NCBI GenBank assembly: GCA_020047835.1
Contig: JAIFNJ010000255.1
Span: 1 to 34,781, forward strand
Length of the DNA stretch: 34,781 nt
Direction: 5' to 3'
DNA from: Bacteroidota bacterium
Lineage (GTDB): Bacteria > Bacteroidota > Bacteroidia > Bacteroidales > SZUA-534
Both the position numbers and the translations under genes were made by a program. Shown here piece after piece: positions 1 to 8,192 of the stretch; within the stretch, counting starts at the first letter, position 1; the number at the start of each line of letters is the position of its first letter. Below the pieces are notes generated by a model. The model was given only the letters and a program-made list of their open reading frames with translations. It was not told the DNA's origin and did not search any database.

Positions 1-3000
1 GAAGGCATACTCAGCAAAAGCTTCCCAGTCTTTCCAAATTTTATCAATCAGTTCGTCGATACTTTTTTTCTTATCCTTGGCACCTGCTACAAAATCTGGA
101 TTTGCCTTGCAACCTATTTGAAATTTTTCCTTCAGCTTATTCATCTGCTCAATAAGCTTTTTACCCATTGCCTTGCGCAGTGTATCGGAATCGCCACGGG
201 TAAACCCACCCAAGGCCCGCGACAAAAGCATTACTTGCTCCTGATAAACGGTAATTCCGTAGGTATCTTTCAAATAAGTTTCCATGATTGGATGGTCGTA
301 AACAACCACTTCACGCCCGTGCTTTCGATTAATAAAAGAAGGAATGTACTCCATTGGCCCCGGACGGTAAAGAGCATTCATGGCTACCAAATCCTCAAAA
401 CGGTCAGGTTTCAGGTTTTGAAGGTGCTTTTTCATTCCGGGACTTTCAAACTGAAAAATGGCTGAGGTTTCGCCATTACTAAAAAGTTGGTAGGTTTTTT
501 CGTCTTCAAACGATATTTGTTCAATATCAATTAAAACACCTTTCGATAATTTTATATTTTCCAAGGTATCTTTAATAATGGATAGGGTTTTCAATCCCAA
601 AAAGTCCATTTTTAAAAGTCCTAGTTCCTCCACATAATGCCCATCGTATTGCGTTGTCAAGAGCTTTTCACCTTTGGTTGGCATCACAGGAATGTGCTCT
701 TCAAGCGGATCACGTCCGATAAGGATACCACATGCATGAACACCCGTCTGCCTTACCGAACCTTCCAGTTTTTCAGCATTGAGCAATGTTTTTACAATCA
801 ATGGGTCGCTTGACTTTTTCTCTTTTGCCAGTTCTGGGTTTTCTTTGTAAGCCTTTTCAAAATTCATTTTAGGAGCTTCAGGTACCATCTTGGCTAAACG
901 ATTGGCTTCTTCCAACGGCAATTTTAAAACCCGGGCCACATCTTTAATACTCGATTTGGTGGCCATGGTTCCAAAAGTACATATATGAGCTACTTTATCA
1001 GCTCCGTATTTATCGGTAACCCAATCGAGCACTTTTTGCCGACCATCGTCATCAAAGTCAATATCCACGTCAGGCATTGAAATACGGTCAGGATTCAAGA
1101 ACCGTTCAAAAAGCAAGTCGTATTTTAACGGATCAACATTGGTTATCCCAACACAATATGAAACCACAGCACCTGCTGCCGAACCACGCCCCGGCCCCAC
1201 AATAACATCCATGGCACGGGCTGCGTTAATAAAATCCTGTACAATAAGGAAGTATCCTGGAAAACCCATAACTTTTATGGTATCCAATTCAAAGTCAATG
1301 CGTTCTTTTAGTGCATCACTTAGCTCTGCACCATACTTTTTCTCGGCACCATGGTAGGTAAGATGCCTCAAATAATCTGCTTCAAATTTAATCTGTAGCA
1401 CCTTTTCAAATCCACCAATGCGCTCAAATGCTTTGTCACCAAACTCTTGAACCATATCGGCTTCACTATATTTGGCTTCGTAGTCGGCAAATTTTCCAAA
1501 TTCAGCAGGTATATCAAATTTAGGCATTATGGGTGCTGAATCCAACTCAAATGCTTCTACTTTGTTGGCAATTTCGATTGTATTCTCTAATACTTCAGGT
1601 ATATCAGCGAACAGTTTATTCATTTCGGCAGTGGTTTTAATCCATTCCTGCCGGGTATAACGCATGCGTGTTTGGTCATCAAAATCGCGGCCGGTGCTTA
1701 AACATACTAATAAGTCATGAGCCTCAGCGTCGTCGGCTTCCGCAAAATGGACATCGTTTGTGGCAATGGCTTTTATTTGGTGTTTCTCGGCAAAGTCAAG
1801 CAGCACCTTATTCACTTTAACCTGATTTTCCCACACATCAGTGCGCAGGCTGGGATCGTTATTTTGGTGGCGCATCAGTTCCAAATAATAATCATCGCCA
1901 AATGTATTTTTGTACCAAAGAATGGTTTCTTCAGCCTTCTCAAAATTACCACGCATAATATGTCCTGCCACTTCGCCACCTAAACAAGCCGATGTTGCAA
2001 TCAATCCTTCGTGATGTTTTTCCAACAATGCTTTATCAATCCTGGGTTTGTAATAGAAGCCTTCATTGTGTGATACAGAAGTTAATTTGAGCAAATTTTT
2101 ATAGCCAATCTTATTCTTAACCAGCAATACCAGATGGTCGCCAGATGCATCATTTTTATCTTCTTTCCGCAACAAACCTCTGGTTGCAACATAAACCTCA
2201 ATACCTATGATAGGCTTAATTCCTACCTTTTTGCAATTAACGTGAAATTCTTTCACACCAAACATACCTCCATGATCGGTAATTGCAACCGCGGCCATAC
2301 CATCAGCTTTGGCTTTTTTTGCCAGTTGCATGGTAGTAGCTGCGCCATCAAGAATAGAATATTGAGTATGAACATGCAAATGGACAAAAGGAACCATGCC
2401 CACTCTTTTAGGCGCTGCCGTTTGTTTCCGTTCCTCATCGGAAACTGAAATATTTTTAAATTCATTGGTTTTGAAGGACTCATAATTAACTCCAGCCAGC
2501 TCAATCACCTTTGGATTATATTTTTTGAATTCCGCCAATTCCGCGTTGGTCCATTGTAAACGATGGGCGCTAATTCCACCAACCCTAACTAATTCCAAAA
2601 AGCATCGGGTAGTTGCTTCCACATCAGCTGCCGCATTGTGGGCTTCAATAAAAGGAATCCCAAACAATTTAGTATGCAATTCGGTTAGCGTTGGCCATTT
2701 GGGTTTGCCATTTTTCATGATGGCACAAAATTCGGTGCTTTCCTCTTTAGTACAAAGTTGCGGAGTCTTAGTTAATATTTCGGGCATTCCGCTACGGAGC
2801 AATTCGCAACCTACAATGCTTATATCAAATTCTATGTTGTGACCAATAATGAATTTCGCATTTTTTACATCCTCAATAAAATCAGCTAATGCGTCTTTTA
2901 GGGGAATTCCTTTTTCAATGGCAATTTCATTGCTTATTCCATGAATAACAATTACTTCGTTTGGGATAATATAACCTTCAGGTTTTATCACATGGTTTTT

Positions 3001-3138
3001 GGCAAAAAGGAATTTCCCTTTGCTGTCGTGACATTGCCATGCCAATTGAACCATCCGTGGCCAATTCTCAAAATCATTCAAAGGTGCTTTCCACTTTTTG
3101 GGTAACCCAGTGGTTTCGGTATCAAAAACTAAAAACAT
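1..3138 (-). CDS. dnaE: DNA polymerase III alpha subunit with fused N-terminal exonuclease, partial
   Basis: Replicative DNA polymerase catalytic subunit; 1046 codons are visible and the C-terminus runs off the left edge. The protein starts MFLVFDTETTG, which is ExoI of a DEDDh 3'-5' exonuclease (D6, E8); ExoII (GHNIEFD) and ExoIII (HNAAADVE) follow within about the first 180 residues. A PHP domain begins near residue 250 (HLHVH at about 253-257, then TDHGG). The polymerase palm carries PDVDIDFDD (about 689-697, catalytic pair near D692/D694) and KMDFLGL with a third Asp at about 845; YRPGPMEY and a thumb/fingers region follow. PolC of Firmicutes also carries an exonuclease, but inserted inside its PHP domain; here it precedes PHP, so this is DnaE architecture with proofreading fused in front. 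The gene stands alone; no good -7 element was found upstream. Family assignment is certain, exact full length unknown. Confidence 0.95.
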   Translation of the reverse strand, partial: MFLVFDTETTGLPKKWKAPLNDFENWPRMVQLAWQCHDSKGKFLFAKNHVIKPEGYIIPNEVIVIHGISNEIAIEKGIPLKDALADFIEDVKNAKFIIGHNIEFDISIVGCELLRSGMPEILTKTPQLCTKEESTEFCAIMKNGKPKWPTLTELHTKLFGIPFIEAHNAAADVEATTRCFLELVRVGGISAHRLQWTNAELAEFKKYNPKVIELAGVNYESFKTNEFKNISVSDEERKQTAAPKRVGMVPFVHLHVHTQYSILDGAATTMQLAKKAKADGMAAVAITDHGGMFGVKEFHVNCKKVGIKPIIGIEVYVATRGLLRKEDKNDASGDHLVLLVKNKIGYKNLLKLTSVSHNEGFYYKPRIDKALLEKHHEGLIATSACLGGEVAGHIMRGNFEKAEETILWYKNTFGDDYYLELMRHQNNDPSLRTDVWENQVKVNKVLLDFAEKHQIKAIATNDVHFAEADDAEAHDLLVCLSTGRDFDDQTRMRYTRQEWIKTTAEMNKLFADIPEVLENTIEIANKVEAFELDSAPIMPKFDIPAEFGKFADYEAKYSEADMVQEFGDKAFERIGGFEKVLQIKFEADYLRHLTYHGAEKKYGAELSDALKERIDFELDTIKVMGFPGYFLIVQDFINAARAMDVIVGPGRGSAAGAVVSYCVGITNVDPLKYDLLFERFLNPDRISMPDVDIDFDDDGRQKVLDWVTDKYGADKVAHICTFGTMATKSSIKDVARVLKLPLEEANRLAKMVPEAPKMNFEKAYKENPELAKEKKSSDPLIVKTLLNAEKLEGSVRQTGVHACGILIGRDPLEEHIPVMPTKGEKLLTTQYDGHYVEELGLLKMDFLGLKTLSIIKDTLENIKLSKGVLIDIEQISFEDEKTYQLFSNGETSAIFQFESPGMKKHLQNLKPDRFEDLVAMNALYRPGPMEYIPSFINRKHGREVVVYDHPIMETYLKDTYGITVYQEQVMLLSRALGGFTRGDSDTLRKAMGKKLIEQMNKLKEKFQIGCKANPDFVAGAKDKKKSIDELIDKIWKDWEAFAEYAF

Positions 3139-3214
3139 GAAAACCAGATGTTAGAGATTATATGTCAGAGATTAGAAAATAGCTATTAGACTTTTAATCA
3201 CAATAGCTTTTACC

Positions 3215-3243
3215 AATCCATTAATTTGTAAAATTAATGGATT
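3215..3243. repeat. Perfect inverted repeat / hairpin between dnaE and the membrane-protein gene
   Basis: Arms AATCCATTAATTT and AAATTAATGGATT are exact reverse complements of 13 nt separated by only 3 nt (GTA). It lies just downstream of the membrane-protein gene ending at 3380 and upstream of dnaE, both on the minus strand, so it could end the upstream transcript. It lacks a GC-rich stem and a clean T tract on the minus strand, so terminator function is not established. A second, shorter inverted repeat (AGCTATT at 3181-3187 and AATAGCT at 3202-3208) sits next to it. No gene is seen in 3139-3379. Confidence 0.6.
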
Positions 3244-3379
3244 CGAAAGGAAAAAATGGGAGTTGTTGATAAGTTTGGAAAAGTAACACGAGTTTAAAAC
3301 AACACTGATAATTAATATAAATCGGACGGTTATTTTAATGGCAGCTACTTACCATAAGAATGGCGTAAAAAGTATTTTC

Positions 3380-4012
3380 TTAATCTTCAGTAGTATCCAC
3401 CTCTTCTAAATCATTCAGGCAATCGCGCAAGCGTTGAATGTTTTTACCGTAAACCCATTTAAAATAGCGCCTTTGCAACCAATAACCTAATAATGAAACT
3501 AAAACTACAATCAAGAATGCAATTATCAGATTTTTAAACTGAAACAAACCATTCCAATTAATTTGGAGGGCGGTACTGCGTATTCCTAACAAAAATCCGC
3601 CAACGCCAGCAATAGGCATTAATAGGGCTGCCATTTGTATGTATTGTTTTATCAATCGCTCAAATCGATGAATGAATTCAGTAAGATAGGTTTTTAAATC
3701 GGGATGGCTCGAAAACTTGAGCCTTAATACTTTAATATAGGGCACAAAGCTAATTGCCAAGATAATTGAAACTAACAAAACGGCCAGATAGGTATCGTTG
3801 GGATTAAAAAAATAAATAAACAAAACCAAACTGAGTGATAACAATAAAGCTATCGACCATTCAAAAATTATTTTCCTCCTAATTTTCAGTAGCTCGTTGT
3901 TCGAGCGGCCTTTCACAATCTTTTTGATCTCAATCAATGAATATTCACAACCATTGCGTGAATCCGCTATTGTTTTCCAGGCATGTTTTAATTCATTTAA
4001 TTCATCCATCAT
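3380..4012 (-). CDS. Hypothetical four-helix membrane protein downstream of ECF sigma factor
   Basis: A 210-residue protein with no catalytic motif that I recognise. A soluble, charged N-terminal stretch of about 47 residues is followed by two adjacent hydrophobic segments (roughly 48-66 and 73-92), a basic amphipathic linker, and two more (roughly 128-146 and 162-181), ending in a charged acidic tail. Its start codon overlaps the end of the broken sigma-factor gene (the ATGATGGATGA junction near 4002-4012), so the two were translationally coupled. By position it may modulate the sigma factor as a membrane anti-sigma-like partner, but it has no recognisable zinc-binding anti-sigma motif; this is inference from context only. 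Start: two consecutive Met codons; the first is used here. Confidence 0.8.
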   Translation of the reverse strand: MMDELNELKHAWKTIADSRNGCEYSLIEIKKIVKGRSNNELLKIRRKIIFEWSIALLLSLSLVLFIYFFNPNDTYLAVLLVSIILAISFVPYIKVLRLKFSSHPDLKTYLTEFIHRFERLIKQYIQMAALLMPIAGVGGFLLGIRSTALQINWNGLFQFKNLIIAFLIVVLVSLLGYWLQRRYFKWVYGKNIQRLRDCLNDLEEVDTTED

Positions 4013-4429
4013 TTTCCATTAACTTTTTTAACCGTTTTTTAACCCGGTTCATTTTTACCTTTATGTTATTTACAGTAAGACCCAAAATTTCAGAAATTTC
4101 AGCATAAGCCACTTCTTCCAAATACATAAGTACCAAAGACCTATCAATATCGTTCAGTTTTTTTATGGCCCGATGTAAGGATCTCTATCCCAAAGCCTAT
4201 ATTTTTTTTCTTTACGTATCCAAGAAATAGCTGTATTTATTGAAACCCGGTACAACCAAGTGGAAAATTTCGATTCTCCCTTAAATTGAGGGTAAGCACG
4301 CCAAGCCTGAATACAAATTTCCTGAAACATATCATCCGATTCGGCTCTATTTTGAGCATACATCAAACAAACCTTACGAATCAAAGGCTGAAATTCTTTT
4401 ATCTTTTGTATTGCGTCGTCGCTATTCAC
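4002..4429 (-). pseudogene. ECF RNA polymerase sigma factor, frame broken between regions 2 and 4
   Basis: The first frame (4163-4429, ATG at 4429) encodes a clear sigma region 2: NRAESDDMFQEICIQAWRAY, then FSTWLYRVSINTAISWIRKEKK, and then stops at TAA. A second frame on the same strand, starting about 4185 and ending with TGA at 4002, encodes a clear region 4: IKKLNDIDRSLVLMYLEEV followed by AEISEILGLTVNNIKVKMNR, a sigma-70 helix-turn-helix. The whole locus is 428 nt, about 141 codons; related Bacteroidota ECF factors are usually around 165-180 residues, and the loss maps to the inter-domain linker (only a few residues separate RKEKK from the region 4 start). This fits a short out-of-frame deletion of the linker. 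It could equally be an assembly error. If real, no full-length factor is made, and the coupled membrane protein is orphaned. Confidence 0.8.
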
Positions 4430-4676
4430 CGATTGTCTTTTGCAGTATATTTGTCGAAGATACTATTACTAAGTTACATTGAAATATACTTTTCAATAAA
4501 TACTATTTACAAAGCAACCAAACTGCCAAATTTTCCTCTTTAAACAAAATAAAATTATTAATCCGCAACATTGGCATATCAACAATTCCAATATATCCTT
4601 GTTAAATGATAAAAAAAAGTAGGCATTGAATTTGCAAGGTTCCTTGCTTTGAATAAAAATGGAAAATAAAATTGAT

Positions 4677-4684
4677 TACCTTTG
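4677..4684 (+). promoter_or_regulatory. Candidate -7 promoter element for the rsfS-ftsH run
   Basis: TACCTTTG matches the Bacteroidota -7 consensus TAnnTTTG. The nearest TTTG upstream is at 4648-4651, a 25-nt spacer, longer than the usual, so the -33 part is weak. Transcription from here would give a leader of only about 10 nt before the ATG at 4700, which also argues against using the TTG at 4682 as start because it lies inside the promoter element. Confidence 0.5.
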
Positions 4685-4699
4685 AAGCAAAAATTAACA

Positions 4700-5065
4700 A
4701 TGACGGGAACAACCGATACCACTAATTTAAAAAATACAGTGGTTGAAGCAATTAAGGAAAAAAAGGGTAAAGAGATAATTGTTTTAGGTTTGACCGAATT
4801 GCAACAATCGGTAGCTGATTTTTTTGTTATATGTCATGGCGATTCCAACATTCAAGTTGATGCCATTGCAAATAATATCGAGCGACAAGCAAGAACCGAA
4901 CTAAAAGAACACGTGCTTCACAAAGAAGGATCTGAGAATTCACAATGGGTATTATTAGATTACGGCGATGTGGTAGTTCACGTTTTTCAAGAACCCTTCC
5001 GGAAGTTTTACAATTTGGAAGATTTATGGGCTGATGCAAATACTGAATTAATTAAAGAAGAATAA
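4700..5065 (+). CDS. rsfS: Ribosome silencing factor RsfS (YbeB/Iojap family)
   Basis: RsfS binds ribosomal protein uL14 on the large subunit and blocks subunit joining, lowering translation in starvation. The 121-residue product has the whole family fold: an N-terminal helix (LKNTVVEAIKEKKGKEIIVL), the VADFFVICHGDSNIQVDAIA core, and a C-terminal WVLLDYGDVVVHVFQEPFRKFYNLEDLWADA segment carrying the conserved D-Y-G-D-V-V-V-H-V-F pattern. I start it at ATG 4700 rather than the in-frame TTG at 4682, because the latter overlaps the -7 promoter element. It is the first gene of a tight co-directional run, 13 nt ahead of ftsH, an arrangement I know from other Bacteroidota. Confidence 0.93.
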   Translation: MTGTTDTTNLKNTVVEAIKEKKGKEIIVLGLTELQQSVADFFVICHGDSNIQVDAIANNIERQARTELKEHVLHKEGSENSQWVLLDYGDVVVHVFQEPFRKFYNLEDLWADANTELIKEE

Positions 5066-5078
5066 TACAAACTACTCA

Positions 5079-7136
5079 ATGAGCGAGAACATTCAAGACA
5101 AAAAAGATTCAGGACTGGTGCAAAAACCAGCAACTGATCAGAAAAGTAACGATAAAAAACCGAAATTTAACATCGCCTGGGTTTACGGGCTAATTGCAAT
5201 TTCACTGCTTGGCGTTTTCTTTTTTCAAACAGATTCCGGACCAAAAGAGGTCATGTGGAATAAATTTGAGAAAGAAATGCTGAAAGCAGGTGACGTACTG
5301 AAAATTGAAGTGGTAAATAACAAACGGGCTGAAATTTTCATTAAACCAGAGCGATTAAATAAAGAGATATACAGTGATCTTAACACTGCAAAAAAGAACA
5401 CCCTTTCAAAGCAAGGTCCACAGTATTTTTTTACCATAGGATCGGTTGAGGCTTTTGAAAAGCGTATTGAAGAAGCCCAGCAAGACTTTACATACGACCA
5501 AAAAGTAGATGTTAGTTTTGTAGAGCGCAACAATCACTTTGATACCATCATCAATTGGCTGATTTTCCCGTTACTTTTAATTGGCGTATGGTTGTTCATT
5601 TTCCGCCGAATGGCTGGTCCAAACGGTGCCGGAGGTCAATTATTCAATATTGGAAAATCACGAGCTAAAATATTCGACAAAGAAACCGCTGAAGTAAAGG
5701 TTGACTTTAAAGATGTAGCCGGCTTAGAAGAAGCCAAAGTTGAGATAATGGAAATTGTTGACTTTTTGAAAAACCCAATAAAATATACTCAATTGGGCGG
5801 AAAAATTCCTAAAGGTGCTCTGTTAGTAGGACCTCCGGGAACAGGAAAAACCTTGCTAGCTAAAGCTGTAGCTGGTGAAGCCCATGTACCCTTCTTTTCT
5901 ATGTCGGGGTCTGATTTTGTTGAAATGTTTGTAGGTGTTGGGGCATCAAGGGTGCGCGACCTTTTTAAACAAGCTAAAGAAAAGGCGCCTTGTATAATTT
6001 TTATTGACGAAATTGACGCTATTGGACGTGCCCGTGGCAAAAATCCAAATTGGGGAGCCAACGATGAACGGGAAAATACGTTGAACCAGTTATTAACTGA
6101 AATGGATGGATTTGGGACTAATAGCGGTGTAATCATTTTAGCTGCCACGAACCGTGCTGATATTCTTGATCGTGCATTGCTAAGAGCCGGTCGTTTTGAC
6201 CGTCAAATACATGTTGAATTACCAGACTTGAACGAACGGAAAGATATATTTAAAGTTCATCTTCGTCCGCTTCAAAAATTAGGAACCGATGTTCATCCGG
6301 AATTTCTTGCTAAACAAACTCCTGGATTCAGCGGCGCCGATATTGCCAATGTTACTAACGAAGCTGCATTAATTGCCGCGCGTAAAGAAAAACAATTAGT
6401 TGAAAAACAAGATTTTTTAGATGCTATTGACCGAATTGTTGGCGGGCTGGAAAAGAAAAATAAAATCATCTCTTTTGAAGAGAAAAAAACTATTGCTTAC
6501 CACGAAGCCGGACATGCTACTGTTAGCTGGATTTTGGAACATGCCAATCCACTCATTAAAGTGACTATTGTTCCTCGAGGCCAAGCGTTAGGTGCTGCCT
6601 GGTATTTGCCTGAAGAACGTCAGCTTACTACCAAAGAACAAATGCTGGATGAAATGTGTGCCATTTTAGGTGGACGTGCGGCAGAAGAATTATTCTTTGG
6701 TAAAATTTCTACGGGGGCTTTAAACGATCTTGAAAAGGTAACAAAGCAAGCGTATGCTATGGTATCCTACTTTGGGATGAGCGAGCGGATTGGAAATGTT
6801 AGTTTCTACGATTCATCGGGTCAAAATGAATATTCATTTGGTAAACCATACAGCGAAGAAACTGCCAAAGCTATTGATGAAGAAACAAAAAGTATCATTG
6901 ATAAAGCTTATATCAGAGCCAAAGAGTTACTCAAAAAGTTAGAAGTACAGCATAATGCGTTGGGTGAATTACTTTTAGAAAAAGAGGTACTGTTTTCAGA
7001 AGATTTGGAACGTATTCTTGGACCTCGTCCTAATGGGAAAACACCTCATTCTGAGGATGAAAGTTTGAATAGAACAGCTCCAATGACTGAAATTGAAGCC
7101 AAACCAAAAGTTGAGAAGGAAGAAAATCCTAACTAA
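5079..7136 (+). CDS. ftsH: ATP-dependent zinc metalloprotease FtsH
   Basis: Membrane-anchored AAA+ protease that extracts and degrades damaged membrane proteins and short-lived regulators. The 685 residues show the standard order: cytoplasmic N-terminal tail, transmembrane helix about 33-51, periplasmic domain, second helix about 160-177, AAA+ module with Walker A GPPGTGKT at 251-258, Walker B IIFIDEID, the second region of homology ending GRFDRQIHVELPD, and the M41 peptidase domain with zinc motif HEAGH at 475-479 and the later acidic ligand in the LNDLEKVTKQAY region. All catalytic residues are present and length is normal. The C-terminal tail is acidic/basic low complexity. It sits between rsfS and the DUF2007 gene with 13-14 nt gaps, consistent with one operon. 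Confidence 0.97.
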   Translation: MSENIQDKKDSGLVQKPATDQKSNDKKPKFNIAWVYGLIAISLLGVFFFQTDSGPKEVMWNKFEKEMLKAGDVLKIEVVNNKRAEIFIKPERLNKEIYSDLNTAKKNTLSKQGPQYFFTIGSVEAFEKRIEEAQQDFTYDQKVDVSFVERNNHFDTIINWLIFPLLLIGVWLFIFRRMAGPNGAGGQLFNIGKSRAKIFDKETAEVKVDFKDVAGLEEAKVEIMEIVDFLKNPIKYTQLGGKIPKGALLVGPPGTGKTLLAKAVAGEAHVPFFSMSGSDFVEMFVGVGASRVRDLFKQAKEKAPCIIFIDEIDAIGRARGKNPNWGANDERENTLNQLLTEMDGFGTNSGVIILAATNRADILDRALLRAGRFDRQIHVELPDLNERKDIFKVHLRPLQKLGTDVHPEFLAKQTPGFSGADIANVTNEAALIAARKEKQLVEKQDFLDAIDRIVGGLEKKNKIISFEEKKTIAYHEAGHATVSWILEHANPLIKVTIVPRGQALGAAWYLPEERQLTTKEQMLDEMCAILGGRAAEELFFGKISTGALNDLEKVTKQAYAMVSYFGMSERIGNVSFYDSSGQNEYSFGKPYSEETAKAIDEETKSIIDKAYIRAKELLKKLEVQHNALGELLLEKEVLFSEDLERILGPRPNGKTPHSEDESLNRTAPMTEIEAKPKVEKEENPN

Positions 7137-7150
7137 TGAAATAAGCCCAA

Positions 7151-7348
7151 ATGGAATCCAATTGGAGTATTATTTTCAACACAGGAAAGCTATATATGGC
7201 AGAAATGGCAAAAGCTATACTTGAAGATAATGATATTGAAGTGATAGTTATGAACAAACAGGATTCTTTTTATTTAATTGGTGATATTGAAGTTTATGTA
7301 AAGCCCGAAGATGTTATTCGGGCTAAATTTTTAATAAAGGACCTATAA
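7151..7348 (+). CDS. DUF2007 small protein (putative signal-transducing family)
   Basis: A 65-residue soluble protein whose pattern (a beta strand, AEMAKAILEDNDIEVIVMNKQDS, then DIEVYVKPEDVIRAKFLI) matches the DUF2007 family: a small alpha/beta domain resembling ACT/PII-like ligand-binding folds. Function in the family is not established. It lies 14 nt after ftsH and ends 2 nt before the cdsA start, so it is almost certainly co-transcribed and perhaps translationally coupled with both. No catalytic residues are evident. Confidence 0.8.
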   Translation: MESNWSIIFNTGKLYMAEMAKAILEDNDIEVIVMNKQDSFYLIGDIEVYVKPEDVIRAKFLIKDL

Positions 7349-7350
7349 CT

Positions 7351-8163
7351 ATGAGTAATTTTTGGCAGCGCAGCATTACAGGATTTTTATTCGTGTTTGT
7401 CCTCGTAGTTTCTATCCTCTTCAATTACCATTCATTTGCTGCACTATTCCTAATAATTGAAATTCTTGCATTACGCGAATTTTATATTTTATCGAGTAAA
7501 AGTCACTCAATTCCACAAAAGTATTACGGTAGTATTTTGGGTGGTTTAATCTTTGCATCAGGGTATTTTTGGCAACTAATTGATTGGGGCTTTTATCTTT
7601 CTTTATTAATAATTCCACTCTTTTCCTTTATATTTATTTTTGAATTATATCGAAATAAAAAACATCCACTTTTAAATATTGCCACTACTTTTTTAGGTAT
7701 TTTTTACATTTCAATTCCATTAACCCTGTTAAACCACATTTCCTTTTTGAATGGAGCATACAATGGAAAAATTATTTTAGGTGTTTTTATTTTAATTTGG
7801 TTGGCGGATACTGGAGCTTATATTTTTGGAATTACGTTTGGAAAACATAAGCTGTTCGAGCGTATTTCTCCAAAAAAAACATGGGAGGGATTTTTCGGTG
7901 GACTTTTAGTATCAGTAGCAGGAGCCTTTTTTCTAGCAATGTATTTCGACATTTTTCCTTTAAAAGTATGGAGTATCATTGCTTTAATAATTGTATTTTT
8001 CGGTACCTTGGGTGATTTAGTAGAATCAATGTTTAAACGCAGTCTTTCCATTAAGGATTCAGGCAATATTTTGCCGGGGCATGGTGGAATTTTAGATCGT
8101 TTTGATAGTTTGCTATTTGTAATTCCTGTTATTTTTACATATTTGTATTTTTTTGTTCGATAA
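7351..8163 (+). CDS. cdsA: Phosphatidate cytidylyltransferase
   Basis: Makes CDP-diacylglycerol from phosphatidic acid and CTP, the branch point of phospholipid synthesis, in the inner membrane. The 270-residue product is strongly hydrophobic with about seven to eight membrane segments and carries the family signature near the C-terminus: GDLVESMFKRSLSIKDSG followed by LPGHGGILDRFDS, with the metal-binding acidic residues. The upstream conserved DTGAYIFG and SPKKTWEGFFGG motifs are also intact. The start ATG follows the DUF2007 stop by two bases. The next gene is a broken phosphatidylserine decarboxylase, so the run pairs two steps of phosphatidylethanolamine synthesis. Confidence 0.96.
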   Translation: MSNFWQRSITGFLFVFVLVVSILFNYHSFAALFLIIEILALREFYILSSKSHSIPQKYYGSILGGLIFASGYFWQLIDWGFYLSLLIIPLFSFIFIFELYRNKKHPLLNIATTFLGIFYISIPLTLLNHISFLNGAYNGKIILGVFILIWLADTGAYIFGITFGKHKLFERISPKKTWEGFFGGLLVSVAGAFFLAMYFDIFPLKVWSIIALIIVFFGTLGDLVESMFKRSLSIKDSGNILPGHGGILDRFDSLLFVIPVIFTYLYFFVR

Positions 8164-8192
8164 TTAATTTTGTAAGTTAAATTAAAACTCTT

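Noticed and set aside
3145..3180. Direct repeat TTAGAGATTA / TCAGAGATTA after dnaE start
   Set aside because: Only two imperfect copies of about 10 nt, with no array or further spacing, so not a CRISPR or tandem-repeat locus.
4160..4195. Programmed ribosomal frameshift in the sigma factor
   Set aside because: The A-run (8 A) near 4200 looks slippery, but shifting there meets an early TAG before region 4. The allowed switch window has no slippery heptamer, and the linker length is short against the family, which a frameshift does not explain.
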